64,000 bases of DNA from Streptomyces sp. NBC_00708 (lineage in GTDB: Bacteria > Actinomycetota > Actinomycetes > Streptomycetales > Streptomycetaceae): assembly GCA_036226585.1 (NCBI GenBank), contig CP108997.1, positions 2,790,001-2,854,000 on the forward strand. Direction: 5' to 3'. The notes under the pieces were generated by a model. The model was given only the letters and a program-made list of their open reading frames with translations. It did no database searches and had not been told where the DNA came from. Both the position numbers and the translations under genes were made by a program. Shown here piece after piece: positions 37,547 through 46,630 of the stretch (its first letter is position 1; every line of letters starts with the position of its first letter).

Positions 37547-37705
37547 GCCTGCTCCTCTTGTCCGTCGGACAAGCACTCCGGAGAATGCGCCCTGCCATCC
37601 AGTGGACGCCTTCACCGGCGGGAGCGCACCGGCCCTGTCGAGTGTTGGAGCGGTTTTGGCCTTCTCGTGGTCAAAGGGGCCGGTACGCGGCTCTCGCTTT
37701 GCTTT

Positions 37706-38593
37706 TCACGATAGTCCTTTGCCGTCCGCGTGGCCGGTCCGAGCAGCATTCTTTGCCGCGACGACGGCGTCGAACACCTCGCGTTTGGGCAGCCCCGCCT
37801 CGGCGGCGACGGCGGCGATCGCCTCCTTGCGCCGCTCCCCCGCCTCCTCGCGCACGCGCACCCTGCGCACCAGCTCCTCGGCGTCCAGCTCCTCGGCCCC
37901 GGCGGCGGCGCCCTCGACGACGACGGTGATCTCGCCGCGTACCTGCTCGGCGGCCGACCAGGCGGCCAGCTCGCCCAGCGGGCCGCGCTTGACCTCCTCG
38001 TACGTCTTGGTCAGCTCGCGGCAGACGGCGCCCCGCCGCTCCGTACCGAAGACCTCGGCCATCGCGGCGAGGGTGTCGTCGAGGCGGTGCGGGGCTTCGA
38101 AGAAGACCATCGTGCGGGGCTCGCGGGCGACCTCGCGGAGCTTGGAGAGGCGTTCGCCGCCCTTGCGCGGCAGGAAGCCCTCGAAGCAGAACCGGTCCAC
38201 CGGCAGCGCGGACAGGGCGAGCGCGGTGAGCACGGCGGAGGGGCCGGGCACGGCGGTGACCTTGATGTCCTGCTCCACGGCGGCGGCGACGAGCCGGTAG
38301 CCGGGGTCGGACACGGACGGCATCCCGGCGTCCGTGACCAGCAGGACCCGGGCGCCGCCGGACAGCGCCTCGACGAGTTCGGGCGTACGCGCGGTCTCGT
38401 TGCCCTCGAAGTAGGAGACGACCCGGCCCGTGGTGTGGACGCCGAGCCCCTGGGTCAGCCGGCGCAGCCGGCGGGTGTCCTCGGCGGCGATGATGTCGGC
38501 CGCCTCCAGCTCGGCGGCGAGGCGGGGCGGGGCGTCCGCCAGGTCGCCGATGGGGGTCCCTGCGAGCACGAGCGTTCCAGTCGTTCCAGTCAC
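37706..38593 (-). CDS. rsmI: 16S rRNA 2'-O-ribose C1402 methyltransferase
   Basis: 295 residues. GTG at 38593 is chosen because GGGAGG lies 9 nt upstream; the ATG at 38602 directly abuts that site. SAM/tetrapyrrole-methyltransferase fold: LVLAGTPIGDLADAPPRLAA, AEDTRRLRRL, VTDAGMPSVSDPGYRLV, FEGFLPRKGGER. It methylates the decoding site of 16S rRNA. It is divergent from pmt with 61 bp between start codons. Confidence 0.93.
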   Translation of the reverse strand: MTGTTGTLVLAGTPIGDLADAPPRLAAELEAADIIAAEDTRRLRRLTQGLGVHTTGRVVSYFEGNETARTPELVEALSGGARVLLVTDAGMPSVSDPGYRLVAAAVEQDIKVTAVPGPSAVLTALALSALPVDRFCFEGFLPRKGGERLSKLREVAREPRTMVFFEAPHRLDDTLAAMAEVFGTERRGAVCRELTKTYEEVKRGPLGELAAWSAAEQVRGEITVVVEGAAAGAEELDAEELVRRVRVREEAGERRKEAIAAVAAEAGLPKREVFDAVVAAKNAARTGHADGKGLS

Positions 38594-38654
38594 AAGCCCC
38601 ATCCTCCCGCACGGGGAGCACCGCTCCCACAGACGTGTTCCCTACGATGGCGCG

Positions 38655-40433
38655 GTGACGAGTACTGCGCCCGAAGCCCGGCAGGGCGAAGACGCCGGGG
38701 AACAGCACGGCCCGGAGCCGACCTCCTGGCAGCGGCGGCTGCGCCGCTTCGGCCATGCCCCGCGCCCCGGAATCGGGCTGCGGGAGCGCCTGGTCCCGCC
38801 CTACACGCGGCCCGGCGGCCAGCTGTGGGCGGTGCTCGGCGTGCCGCCGCTGCTCGCGGACCGGCTGGTGCGCTGGTCGGCGTGGGGCGGTCCGCTGCTG
38901 GTCGCGGCGGTCGCGGGGGTGCTGCGCTTCTGGAGGCTGGGCAGCCCGCACGCGGTGATATTCGACGAGACGTACTACGCGAAGGACTCCTGGGCGCTGA
39001 TCAAGCAGGGGTACGAGGGCGCGTGGCCCAAGGACGTCGACAAGCTGATCCTGAACGACCCCTCGCAGGTGCCGGTGCCGACGGACCCGGGCTATGTGGT
39101 GCACCCGCCGGTCGGCAAGTGGATCATCGGCATCGGTGAACAGATGTTCGGGTTCACGCCGTTCGGCTGGCGGTTCATGGTCGCCGTGCTCGGCACGCTG
39201 TCGGTGCTGATGCTGTGCCGGATCGGGCGCAGGCTGTTCCGCTCGACGTTCCTGGGCTGCCTGGCGGGCGCGCTGCTCGCGGTGGACGGGCTGCACTTCG
39301 TGATGAGCCGCACCGCGCTGCTCGACCTGGTGCTGATGTTCTTCGTGCTGGCCGCGTTCGGCTGTCTGCTGATCGACCGCGACTGGGCCCGGCGCCGGCT
39401 GGCCGCGGCGCTGCCGGTCGACGAGGAGGGCGTGCTGCGCCCCGACGTCCGGGTCGCGGAGAACCTGCGCCTGGGGTGGCGCCCCTGGCGGATCGCCGCC
39501 GGTGTCTCGCTGGGCCTGGCCGCCGCCACGAAGTGGAACGGCCTCTACATCATGGTCGCGTTCGGCCTGATGACGGTCTTGTGGGACGCGGGCGCCCGCC
39601 GCACCGCGGGGGCCGTGCGCCCGTACGGGGCGGTGCTGCGGCGGGACGTGCTCCCGGCGTTCGTCTCGGTGGTGCCGGTCGCGGTCGTCACGTATGTCGC
39701 GTCCTGGACGGGCTGGATCGTCCGCAACTCGCCGGGCCATCGCGGCTACTACCGGGACTGGGCGGCGACGGACGGCAAGGGCGGCAGCTGGACCTGGCTG
39801 CCGGACTGGCTGCGCAGCCTGTGGCACTACGAGAACCAGGTCTACGACTTCCATGTGCACCTGACGTCCGGGCACACCTACCAGTCCAACCCGTGGAGCT
39901 GGATCGTGCTCGGCCGCCCGGTCTCGTACTTCTACGAGGAGCAGAACGGCTGCACGACGTCCTCGACCGGCAAGTGCGCCCGCGAGGTGCTGGCCATCGG
40001 GACACCGCTGCTGTGGTGGGCCGCCTGCTTCGCGCTGGTCTACGTGCTGTGGCGGTGGATCTTCCGCCGCGACTGGCGGGCGGGCGCGATCGCGTGCGGG
40101 GTGGCCGCGGGCTGGGTGCCGTGGTTCCTGTACCAGGAGCGCACGATCTTCCTCTTCTACGCGGTCGTGTTCGTCCCGTTCCTGTGTCTCGCGGTGACGA
40201 TGATGATCGGCGCGATGCTGGGCCCGGCGGCGGACACCGGGCCCCGGTACGAACTCGGCCTGGCGAAGCCCGATCCCTCGGGCGAGCGGCGCCGGACGCT
40301 GGGGGCGGTGGCGGCCGGTGTGCTGGTGCTGCTGATCATCTGGAACTTCATCTACTTCTGGCCGCTGTACACCGGGACACCCATCCCGGAGGACTCCTGG
40401 CGCGACCGGATGTGGCTGGACACCTGGATCTGA
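38655..40433 (+). CDS. pmt: Protein O-mannosyltransferase
   Basis: 592 residues, GTG start (VTSTAPEARQGEDAGEQHGP). GT39-type membrane glycosyltransferase with about ten hydrophobic segments; the acidic catalytic motif in the first loop is FDETYYAKDSW and a second family motif is HPPVGKWIIG. It transfers mannose from polyprenyl phosphate mannose to secreted proteins during Sec export. The hydrophilic N-terminal ~45 residues are cytoplasmic. Confidence 0.93.
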   Translation: MTSTAPEARQGEDAGEQHGPEPTSWQRRLRRFGHAPRPGIGLRERLVPPYTRPGGQLWAVLGVPPLLADRLVRWSAWGGPLLVAAVAGVLRFWRLGSPHAVIFDETYYAKDSWALIKQGYEGAWPKDVDKLILNDPSQVPVPTDPGYVVHPPVGKWIIGIGEQMFGFTPFGWRFMVAVLGTLSVLMLCRIGRRLFRSTFLGCLAGALLAVDGLHFVMSRTALLDLVLMFFVLAAFGCLLIDRDWARRRLAAALPVDEEGVLRPDVRVAENLRLGWRPWRIAAGVSLGLAAATKWNGLYIMVAFGLMTVLWDAGARRTAGAVRPYGAVLRRDVLPAFVSVVPVAVVTYVASWTGWIVRNSPGHRGYYRDWAATDGKGGSWTWLPDWLRSLWHYENQVYDFHVHLTSGHTYQSNPWSWIVLGRPVSYFYEEQNGCTTSSTGKCAREVLAIGTPLLWWAACFALVYVLWRWIFRRDWRAGAIACGVAAGWVPWFLYQERTIFLFYAVVFVPFLCLAVTMMIGAMLGPAADTGPRYELGLAKPDPSGERRRTLGAVAAGVLVLLIIWNFIYFWPLYTGTPIPEDSWRDRMWLDTWI

Positions 40434-40447
40434 GCGGCCCCATCCCG

Positions 40448-40480
40448 CCATTCATGCCAAGTCCCCCTCCATTCATGCCA
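40448..40480. repeat. 21-bp-spaced direct repeat upstream of the PBP gene
   Basis: CCATTCATGCCA occurs at 40448-40459 and 40469-40480, start to start exactly 21 bp (two helical turns), in an AT-richer intergenic stretch between pmt and the PBP gene. Confidence 0.6.
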
Positions 40481-40551
40481 TGTCGCATCGCATTCCGATA
40501 ACAACCCGTACTCCTGTCACTACTGTCCCGTAGGGTGCGTCGAACAGCCCC

Positions 40552-40567
40552 CTTGAACACGTTCAAG
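40552..40567. promoter_or_regulatory. Perfect palindrome upstream of the PBP gene
   Basis: CTTGAAC-AC-GTTCAAG, 7-bp arms, 33 bp before the ATG. Position fits an operator or an RNA hairpin; no assigned regulator. Confidence 0.45.
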
Positions 40568-40599
40568 AGGGAGGCTCCGGGGGATGGGGACGGCAGGGA

Positions 40600-42255
40600 A
40601 TGCGTAGTGGGGCGAAGGTAGGCATAGTCGGCGGGGTGTTCGCACTCGTGCTGGGCGGGGTGGGTTACGGGGCGTACAACATCCTGGACGGGCTGGGGGA
40701 CAGCGGGGTCGGCGGCGGTACGAGCACGGCCGCCGACTCCTCCGAGGTGAAGACCGGCCCGGTCACCAAGGAGGAGATCGCCGAGACGTCGAAGAAGTTC
40801 CTCGCCGCGTGGGCGGAGGGCGACGTGGCGGTCGCGGCGGCGCTCACCAACAACAAGGGCGACGCGGAACCGGCCCTGGCCGGCTACAGCGAGACGGCCC
40901 ACGTCACCAAGGCGGTGATCACCCCGGGCGCGGCGACCGGCTCGACGGTCCCGTACACCGTGAAGGCGACCGTCTCGTACAAGGGCACGTCCAAGCCCTG
41001 GTCGTACGCCTCGAAGCTGACCGTGGTCCGCGGACTGACGACCGGGCACCCGCTCGTCGACTGGGAGCCCTCGGTCATCCACCCGGACCTCGCGAAGGGC
41101 GAGTCGCTGGAGACGGGCGAGTCGTCGACCGCGTCGATCGAGGCCGTCGACCGCAACGGGCAGGTGCTCACCAAGGAGAAGTATCCGTCGCTGGGCGGCA
41201 TCCTGGACGAGCTCCGCAAGAAGTACGGCGCGAAGGCCGGCGGCACCGCGGGCATCGAGACCTGGATCAACAGCGCGAACGCCGACGGCGCGGACAAGAC
41301 GCTGCTCACCCTGGTGAAGGGCAAGCCGGGCAAGCTGCGGACGACGCTCGACGCGAAGATCCAGGCGGCGGCCGAGCGGGGTGTGAAGAAGTTCGCGCAG
41401 GCGTCGGTCGCGGCCGTCGAGCCGTCCACCGGGGCGATCCGGGCCATCGCGAACAACCGGGACGACGCATTCGACGCCGCCCGGCTGGGCAAGGTCGCCC
41501 CCGGCTCGACGATGAAGATCATCACCGCCGCGATGATCATCCAGAACGGCCTGGGCAGCGCCGAGGGGCCCGTCGAGTGCCCGCCCCAGGTGACCTGGAA
41601 GGGAGTGCCCTTCCACAACCTGAAGAACTTCTCGATGACGGACAACCCCACGCTGAAGCGGGCCTTCGCCAAGTCCTGCAACACCGCGTTCATCAAGCCC
41701 ATCACGGCCTTGGACACCAAGCGGGACACGGCGCTCGGCGCGGAGGCCCAGCGGTACTTCGGGCTCGGCCGCGACAACTGGCAGGCCGGTATCCCGACAT
41801 GGGACGGCGCCGTCCCCGAGTCCCAGGACGCCGAGACCGCCGCCTCGTACATCGGCCAGGGCAAGATCCAGATGAACCCGCTCAACATGGCCTCGGTCAC
41901 CGCCACCGCGGTCAACGGCCGCTTCCGGCAGCCGTTCATCGTGGCGCAGTCCCTGGACAACCGGACCTTCGCCACCGCGAGCCCGCTGCCGCCCGGCGTC
42001 TCCACCCAGCTCAAGCAGATGCTGCACTACACCGCGACCGCCCCCGAGGGCACCGCCACCCAGGCCATGGCGGGCGTGCGCGGCGACAAGGGCGCCAAGA
42101 CCGGCTCGGCGGAGGTCGACGGCCACGCCACCTCCGACAGCTGGTTCACCGGCTTCAGCAACGACCTCGCCGCCGCCGCGCTGGTCCAGTCCGGCGGCCA
42201 CGGCGGCGACGCGGCGGGCCCGGTCGTCGCGGAGGTCCTGCGGGCGGGGCCGTGA
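40600..42255 (+). CDS. Class B penicillin-binding protein (transpeptidase)
   Basis: 551 residues. Short cytoplasmic tail, transmembrane helix (about 8-25), then a MecA_N/NTF2-like domain (TKEEIAETSKKFLAAWAEGD), a dimerisation region, and the transpeptidase with all three active-site motifs: S303-TMK (APGSTMKIITA), S359-CN (KSCNTAF), K500-TG (GAKTGSAE). It crosslinks peptidoglycan. It overlaps the next gene by GTGA. From memory, S. coelicolor has two such PBPs next to each other here; this window has one. Confidence 0.92.
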   Translation: MRSGAKVGIVGGVFALVLGGVGYGAYNILDGLGDSGVGGGTSTAADSSEVKTGPVTKEEIAETSKKFLAAWAEGDVAVAAALTNNKGDAEPALAGYSETAHVTKAVITPGAATGSTVPYTVKATVSYKGTSKPWSYASKLTVVRGLTTGHPLVDWEPSVIHPDLAKGESLETGESSTASIEAVDRNGQVLTKEKYPSLGGILDELRKKYGAKAGGTAGIETWINSANADGADKTLLTLVKGKPGKLRTTLDAKIQAAAERGVKKFAQASVAAVEPSTGAIRAIANNRDDAFDAARLGKVAPGSTMKIITAAMIIQNGLGSAEGPVECPPQVTWKGVPFHNLKNFSMTDNPTLKRAFAKSCNTAFIKPITALDTKRDTALGAEAQRYFGLGRDNWQAGIPTWDGAVPESQDAETAASYIGQGKIQMNPLNMASVTATAVNGRFRQPFIVAQSLDNRTFATASPLPPGVSTQLKQMLHYTATAPEGTATQAMAGVRGDKGAKTGSAEVDGHATSDSWFTGFSNDLAAAALVQSGGHGGDAAGPVVAEVLRAGP

Positions 42256-42776
42256 CGGGCGCGGCGGGTCAGGGCCCCGGGGCGGCGGGCCCGCACATCC
42301 TGGTCGACCCCGGCGTCGACGTACCGGTCCCCGCCGACGGCCAGACGTGGGCCGTCGGCGCGGTGATCCTCGACCACCGGGGCCGCGCCTTCGCCCAGAA
42401 GCGTGCACCCAGCCGGCGGCTGTTCCCCGGCTGCTGGGACCTCGTCGGCGGCCATGTCGAGCCCGGCGAGACCCTGTTGGCCGCCCTCGCCCGGGAAGTG
42501 GGCGAGGAGACCGGGTGGCGCCTTCGCCGGGTCCGGCGGTTCCTTGGCCGCGCCCGCTGGACCGGCGACGACGGACGCGGGCTGCGGCGCGAAGTGGACT
42601 ACCTCGTGGACGTCGACGGCGATCTGGACCACCCCGCGCTGGAGTGGTCCAAGAACAGCACGTACGACTGGTTCGGCCCGGAGGACCTGCCCCGGCTCAA
42701 GGAGAACTGCACACCGGGCGACTTCCTGGTCCACGACATGATCGCCGCCGCGCTGCGGGCCTCCGGCGCTCAGTAG
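42252..42776 (+). CDS. Nudix hydrolase coupled to the PBP gene
   Basis: 174 residues, GTG start overlapping the PBP stop (GTGA). The Nudix box spans residues 67-89: G at 67, E at 73, then REVGEETGW, matching the GX5EX7REUXEEXGU pattern. Residues 33-60 form the N-terminal strand pair (WAVGAVILDHRGRAFAQKRA). Substrate unknown. Its last 7 bp overlap the convergent NAD(P)-binding gene. Confidence 0.9.
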   Translation: MTGAAGQGPGAAGPHILVDPGVDVPVPADGQTWAVGAVILDHRGRAFAQKRAPSRRLFPGCWDLVGGHVEPGETLLAALAREVGEETGWRLRRVRRFLGRARWTGDDGRGLRREVDYLVDVDGDLDHPALEWSKNSTYDWFGPEDLPRLKENCTPGDFLVHDMIAAALRASGAQ

Positions 42777-43402
42777 CCCACCGTGAAGTGCCGCTCCCCG
42801 CGCGGCACTTCCAGCTCGTCCAGCACCGCCACCGCCAGGTCCTCCGCCGAAATGTGGGAGGTGCCGTCCCCGGCGGTGAGGAGGGTGGTCGTACCCAGGC
42901 GATACGCGCCCGTGCGGGGCCCCGGCTCCAGAACGGCGGGCGGGCTGAGGTAGGTCCAGTCCGCCGCGTGGGCCCGGCACGCGGCGAGCTGGGCCGAGCT
43001 GGCGGCGGCGACCGTGCGCCACTGCGGCGGTACGTACGCGGGGTCGTCCACCACCCGCCGCCCCGGGTGTCCGGGGACCTCCAGCGGGCCCGCGCCGCCG
43101 ATCACGAGGATGCGCGTCCCGGTCGTCGCCGCCGCGTCGAGCAGGGCGGTCGTGGTCGCCGCGATCGTGTGCTCGCGCCCCACGGGCGGACGGGTCGCGG
43201 CCACCACCGCGTCCACGCCGTCGAACAGGGCGCTCATCGCGCCGGTGTCGTCCGCGTCGCCGCCGGTCGCGGTGACGCCGGGCGGCAGGGCGTCCGGGCG
43301 GCTGCTGCGGTACACCGCGAGGACCGCGTGGCCTCGGTTCGCGGCTTCGGTGACGACGCGGGAGCCGGCCATGCCTGCGGCTCCGATAACGGCGATCCTC
43401 AT
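42770..43402 (-). CDS. NAD(P)-binding Rossmann-fold protein (NmrA/atypical SDR-like)
   Basis: 210 residues. Dinucleotide motif IGAAGMAGSRVVTEA at the N-terminus, then DADDTGAM and DAVVAATRPP, and a central ILVIGGAGPLEV strand as in YwnB-type atypical SDR proteins. No YxxxK catalytic pair, so it may be a redox sensor or binding protein. ATG follows AAAGGA and overlaps the EamA stop (ATGA), so it is translated with the exporter. Confidence 0.88.
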   Translation of the reverse strand: MRIAVIGAAGMAGSRVVTEAANRGHAVLAVYRSSRPDALPPGVTATGGDADDTGAMSALFDGVDAVVAATRPPVGREHTIAATTTALLDAAATTGTRILVIGGAGPLEVPGHPGRRVVDDPAYVPPQWRTVAAASSAQLAACRAHAADWTYLSPPAVLEPGPRTGAYRLGTTTLLTAGDGTSHISAEDLAVAVLDELEVPRGERHFTVGY

Positions 43403-44328
43403 CGAGGGGTCCTTTCCAGTACGGGAGTTGTGGGGACGATCGACGTTCGGGCGCGCCCCGGGAGCTGGCCCCCGACGATCGACGCCAGGGCGAGAGCGAA
43501 GCCCACGAGCTGGACCGGGCCCAGCGTCTGGCCGAGCACCAGCGCGCCCAGGCCGGCCGCGACCAGCGGGGAGAGCAGCCCGAGGACCGCCACCGAGGTC
43601 ACCCGCAGGGCCGCGATGCCCTGGAACCACAGCGCGTACGTGAGCAGCCCGCCGACCAGGCCCAGCCAGAGGAAGCCGAGCGCGGCCCGGCCGTCGATCG
43701 CGGGCGGCGCGCCCTCGGCCAGGAAGGTCACCGGTGCCAGGAAGAGGCCCCCGGCGGTGAGCTGCCAGCCGGTGAAGGCGAGCGGGCCGACGCCCTCGGG
43801 CCGCCCCCACCGCTTGGTGAGCGTGACGCCGAGCCCCATCGTGGCCGCCCCGGCGAGACCGGCCGCCACCCCGGCCGCGTCCAGCTCGGCCCCGGGCCCG
43901 ATCACCACCAGGCCGACGCCGAGCACCCCCGTAACTCCCCACAACAGCGGGCGGGCGCCCAGGGGTTGGCGCAGGACCGCCACCGCGAGGACGGCGACGA
44001 TGAGCGGCTGGGCGGCGCCCAGGGTGGCGGCGACGCCGCCCGGCAGCCGTTCCGCCGCGATGAACAGCAGCGGGAGGAAGAGGCCGATGTTGAGCACCCC
44101 GAGCACCGCCGCCTTCCCCCACCACGCGCCGCGCGGCAGTGTGCGGGTGAGGGCGAGGGCGATGAGCCCGGCGGGCAGGGCGCGCAGCAGGCCGGCGAAC
44201 AGCGGGTGCCCGGCCGGCAGGAACTCCGTGGTGACGATGTAGGTCGTGCCCCACACCGCCGGGGCGAGCGCGGTCAGGGCGGTACGGGGCAACGCCCCGG
44301 CAGCCCCCCGCGTGGGTCGGCTTGTCAT
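43399..44328 (-). CDS. EamA (DMT) family transporter
   Basis: 309 residues, about ten transmembrane helices in two EamA halves (PAVWGTTYIVTTEFLPAGHP in the first; GWQLTAGGLFLAP and GLVGGLLTYALWFQGIAALR in the second). Such proteins export amino acids or metabolites. It is divergent from a LysR regulator across 91 bp, a typical self-contained exporter/regulator pair. Confidence 0.92.
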   Translation of the reverse strand: MTSRPTRGAAGALPRTALTALAPAVWGTTYIVTTEFLPAGHPLFAGLLRALPAGLIALALTRTLPRGAWWGKAAVLGVLNIGLFLPLLFIAAERLPGGVAATLGAAQPLIVAVLAVAVLRQPLGARPLLWGVTGVLGVGLVVIGPGAELDAAGVAAGLAGAATMGLGVTLTKRWGRPEGVGPLAFTGWQLTAGGLFLAPVTFLAEGAPPAIDGRAALGFLWLGLVGGLLTYALWFQGIAALRVTSVAVLGLLSPLVAAGLGALVLGQTLGPVQLVGFALALASIVGGQLPGRARTSIVPTTPVLERTPR

Positions 44329-44382
44329 GTCTCGAAGTCTCGGGCCGGGCCCATTGATGAGTCCAACACATGTCCGTCACGT

Positions 44383-44407
44383 CATTGATCTCGATCCACG
44401 ATGAATG
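44383..44407. promoter_or_regulatory. LysR-type operator between eamA and lysR
   Basis: CATTGAT-N11-ATGAATG: a T-N11-A core with flanking inverted repeat (one mismatch), 13 bp before the LysR ATG. A second CATTGAT half lies at 44352-44358. Confidence 0.6.
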
Positions 44408-44419
44408 CACCATGCAGTC

Positions 44420-45310
44420 ATGGAGCTCCAGCAGATGCGTTACGTGATCGCCGTGGCCGAAACCGGCAGCTTCACCCGGGCCGCCGGGCGGTGCCTCGTC
44501 GTGCAGTCGGCCCTCAGTCACCAGATCGCCCGTCTGGAACGGGAGTTGGGTGCGCGCCTCTTCGAGCGCACCACCCGCCGGGTGCGGCTCACCCCGGCCG
44601 GCGAGGCCTTCCTCCCGGCCGCCCGCCAGTGCCTGGAGGCCGCCGAACGTGCCGCCGCCGAGGTCGCGGCGGCGGTCGGCGAGGTGCGCGGGCGGCTCGC
44701 CCTGGGCCTGATCCCGACGGTCACCGCCGTCGACATCCCGGCCGCCCTGCGCGACTTCCGCCGGCGCCACCCGCACGTGCGCGTCAGCCTGCGGGTGGGG
44801 GCGAGCGACGAGTTGGTCGAGCAGGTCCGCGAAGGCGCCCTCGACCTGGCCTTCCTGGGGCTGCCCACCACCGCCCGGCCCCGGGGCGTCGGCCGTCACG
44901 AACTGGCCCGCGACCGCCTCGTCGCGGTGGTCGCCCCGGGGCATCCGCTGGCCGGTGCGCCCTCCGTGGACCTGCGCCGCCTCGCCTCCGAGGTGTTCGT
45001 GGACTTCGCGGCGGGCACGGCCGGCCGCGCCCAGACCGACCAGGCGTTCGCGGCGGCCGGGCTGGTCCGGGACGTCGCCTTCGAGGTCACCACCGCCGAC
45101 TACGTCGCCGGCCTCGTCGGCCCCGGCCTCGCGGTGGCGATGCTGCCGCCCGCGTACGCCGCACGGCTCCCCGGCGTCGTCGCGATCGAGGTCTCCGACG
45201 CACCGGTCCGCGTGCAGCACGTCACCTGGAGCCGGACCGGCCGCACCCCGGCCGCGACGGCGTTCCTGGAGGCGCTCGGCATCCCCGTAACGGACGGGGA
45301 GGACTCATGA
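44420..45310 (+). CDS. LysR-family regulator of the EamA operon
   Basis: 296 residues from MELQQMRYVIAVAETGSFTR (an ATG five codons upstream is less likely). N-terminal HTH about 1-60 (CLVVQSALSHQIARLERELG, LFERTTRRVRLTPAG), then the periplasmic-binding-like effector domain (LALGLIPTVTAVDIPAALRD). By divergent position it controls the exporter and the NAD(P)-binding protein; the inducer is unknown. Confidence 0.92.
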   Translation: MELQQMRYVIAVAETGSFTRAAGRCLVVQSALSHQIARLERELGARLFERTTRRVRLTPAGEAFLPAARQCLEAAERAAAEVAAAVGEVRGRLALGLIPTVTAVDIPAALRDFRRRHPHVRVSLRVGASDELVEQVREGALDLAFLGLPTTARPRGVGRHELARDRLVAVVAPGHPLAGAPSVDLRRLASEVFVDFAAGTAGRAQTDQAFAAAGLVRDVAFEVTTADYVAGLVGPGLAVAMLPPAYAARLPGVVAIEVSDAPVRVQHVTWSRTGRTPAATAFLEALGIPVTDGEDS

Positions 45311-45365
45311 AGCGATGACACGAAGTATTGACACGCTCTTGTCAGGAGCGGAACACTCCACAGCG

Positions 45366-45379
45366 GGAGAGCGCTCTCC
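45366..45379. promoter_or_regulatory. LacI-type palindrome before the DUF1996 gene
   Basis: GGAGAGCGCTCTCC, a perfect 14-bp palindrome with central CG, followed by AAGA. The same 18 bases (GGAGAGCGCTCTCCAAGA) precede the glycosidase gene at 46617. Similar GC-centred sites are bound by LacI-type repressors (CebR/CelR: TGGGAGCGCTCCCA). Confidence 0.75.
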
Positions 45380-45464
45380 AAGAATGGCCGCACCGCTTCC
45401 GTCCTCCCCGACCGGGCGCGCTCCCCACTCCACGCTCCCCCACAACGCAGCAGGAGGTCTCTCC

Positions 45465-46565
45465 ATGCCACGGAGGTCCAGAACCCTCACCGGACTGCTC
45501 TTGTTCACCTCGCTCAGCCTGACCACGGCGGGCATCGCCGGAATCGCGGCGACGGCGAACGCGTCCTCCGGGACGGCCGCCACCGCGCACACCGAGCACG
45601 CGGCGTACTCCATGCCGGGGATGCCCGGCATGCCCGCGTCCACGAAGGCGTCCGGCGACGACCCGGACGGGGACGGCTACATCATGGCCGACCCGCCGGT
45701 CACCGGCGTCACCCCGTCGACGGAGGTCCCGCCGACGGCGTACTTCCACGAGTTCCAGGCCAAGTGCGCCCCCACGCACACCGCTCCGGACGACCCGATC
45801 GTCTACCCGGGGCAGCCGGGCAAGTCCCACGACCACACGTTCATGGGCAACACCACGACGGACGCGTACACCACGGCCGGCTCGCTGGAGTCCGGGAACA
45901 CCACGTGTCTGGCGCCCGGTGACAAGTCCGGCTACTGGATGCCGAGCCTGTTCAAGGGGGACACGAAGGTCCTCCCCGACGGCGTCCAGACCATCTACTA
46001 CAAGTCCGGCGTGACCGACTACCGCAGCGTCCGCCCGTTCCCCAAGGGCCTGCGGTACGTGGTCGGCAGCCCGATGCAGAGCGAGGAGGAGTTCAAGAAC
46101 CTGAAGGGCACCGTCGAGGGCTGGGAGTGCGGTGACTCCTTCAAGAACTACAACTTCCCGCCCACCTGCCCCGACCGCCGGGACGTGCAGCTCAACCTGC
46201 GGCTCCAGGCCCCGAGTTGCTGGGACGGCATCCACCTGGACACGCCGGACCACAAGAGCCACATGGCCTACCCGGTCGCCGGGGGCGCCAACTACAACTC
46301 GTGCCCGGCGGACCACCCGGTGGCCCTGCCGATGATCGAGTTCAAGATGGCCTGGCCGGTCAACGGCGACATGTCGCAGGTGAAGCTGGCGAGCGGCGCG
46401 GGCTACTCGTTCCACTACGACTTCATGAACGGCTGGGACGCCGCGACGCTCGACGCGATGGTCACCCACTGCGTCAAGGGCGGCCTCCAGTGCGACCCGC
46501 ACGGCTACGACGAGAACCACCCCGAGAAGGGCGCGGTGCTCGACGCGAACTACGAGCTGCCGTAA
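45465..46565 (+). CDS. Secreted DUF1996 protein
   Basis: 366 residues, ATG behind AGGAGG. Signal peptide about 1-38 (RTLTGLLLFTSLSLTTAGIA ending ATANASS). The DUF1996 domain fills the rest: FHEFQAKCAP, GKSHDHTFMGN, GYWMPSLF, conserved cysteine pairs (CGDSF and PPTCPDRRDV; APSCWDGI; YNSCPADHP) and a C-terminal SFHYDFMNGWD. No catalytic assignment is established for this family that I know of; histidine-rich segments could bind metal or sugar. Fungal relatives are often linked to carbohydrate-binding domains. The shared palindrome couples it to the downstream glycosidase. Confidence 0.88.
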   Translation: MPRRSRTLTGLLLFTSLSLTTAGIAGIAATANASSGTAATAHTEHAAYSMPGMPGMPASTKASGDDPDGDGYIMADPPVTGVTPSTEVPPTAYFHEFQAKCAPTHTAPDDPIVYPGQPGKSHDHTFMGNTTTDAYTTAGSLESGNTTCLAPGDKSGYWMPSLFKGDTKVLPDGVQTIYYKSGVTDYRSVRPFPKGLRYVVGSPMQSEEEFKNLKGTVEGWECGDSFKNYNFPPTCPDRRDVQLNLRLQAPSCWDGIHLDTPDHKSHMAYPVAGGANYNSCPADHPVALPMIEFKMAWPVNGDMSQVKLASGAGYSFHYDFMNGWDAATLDAMVTHCVKGGLQCDPHGYDENHPEKGAVLDANYELP

Positions 46566-46579
46566 CCGGCACCGCGCGC

Positions 46580-46605
46580 ACCCCCACAGGTCCGGGGTCT
46601 TTTTT
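46580..46605 (+). terminator. Possible intrinsic terminator with T6 tract
   Basis: A short stem ACCCC/GGGGT followed by CTTTTTT, unusual for this GC-rich genome, just after the DUF1996 stop. The stem is weak, so moderate confidence only. Confidence 0.5.
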
Positions 46606-46616
46606 CGGCCCACACC

Positions 46617-46630
46617 GGAGAGCGCTCTCC
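46617..46630. promoter_or_regulatory. LacI-type palindrome before the glycosidase gene
   Basis: A second perfect GGAGAGCGCTCTCC, followed by AAGA exactly as at 45366. It lies 83 bp before the glycosidase ATG. Confidence 0.75.
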
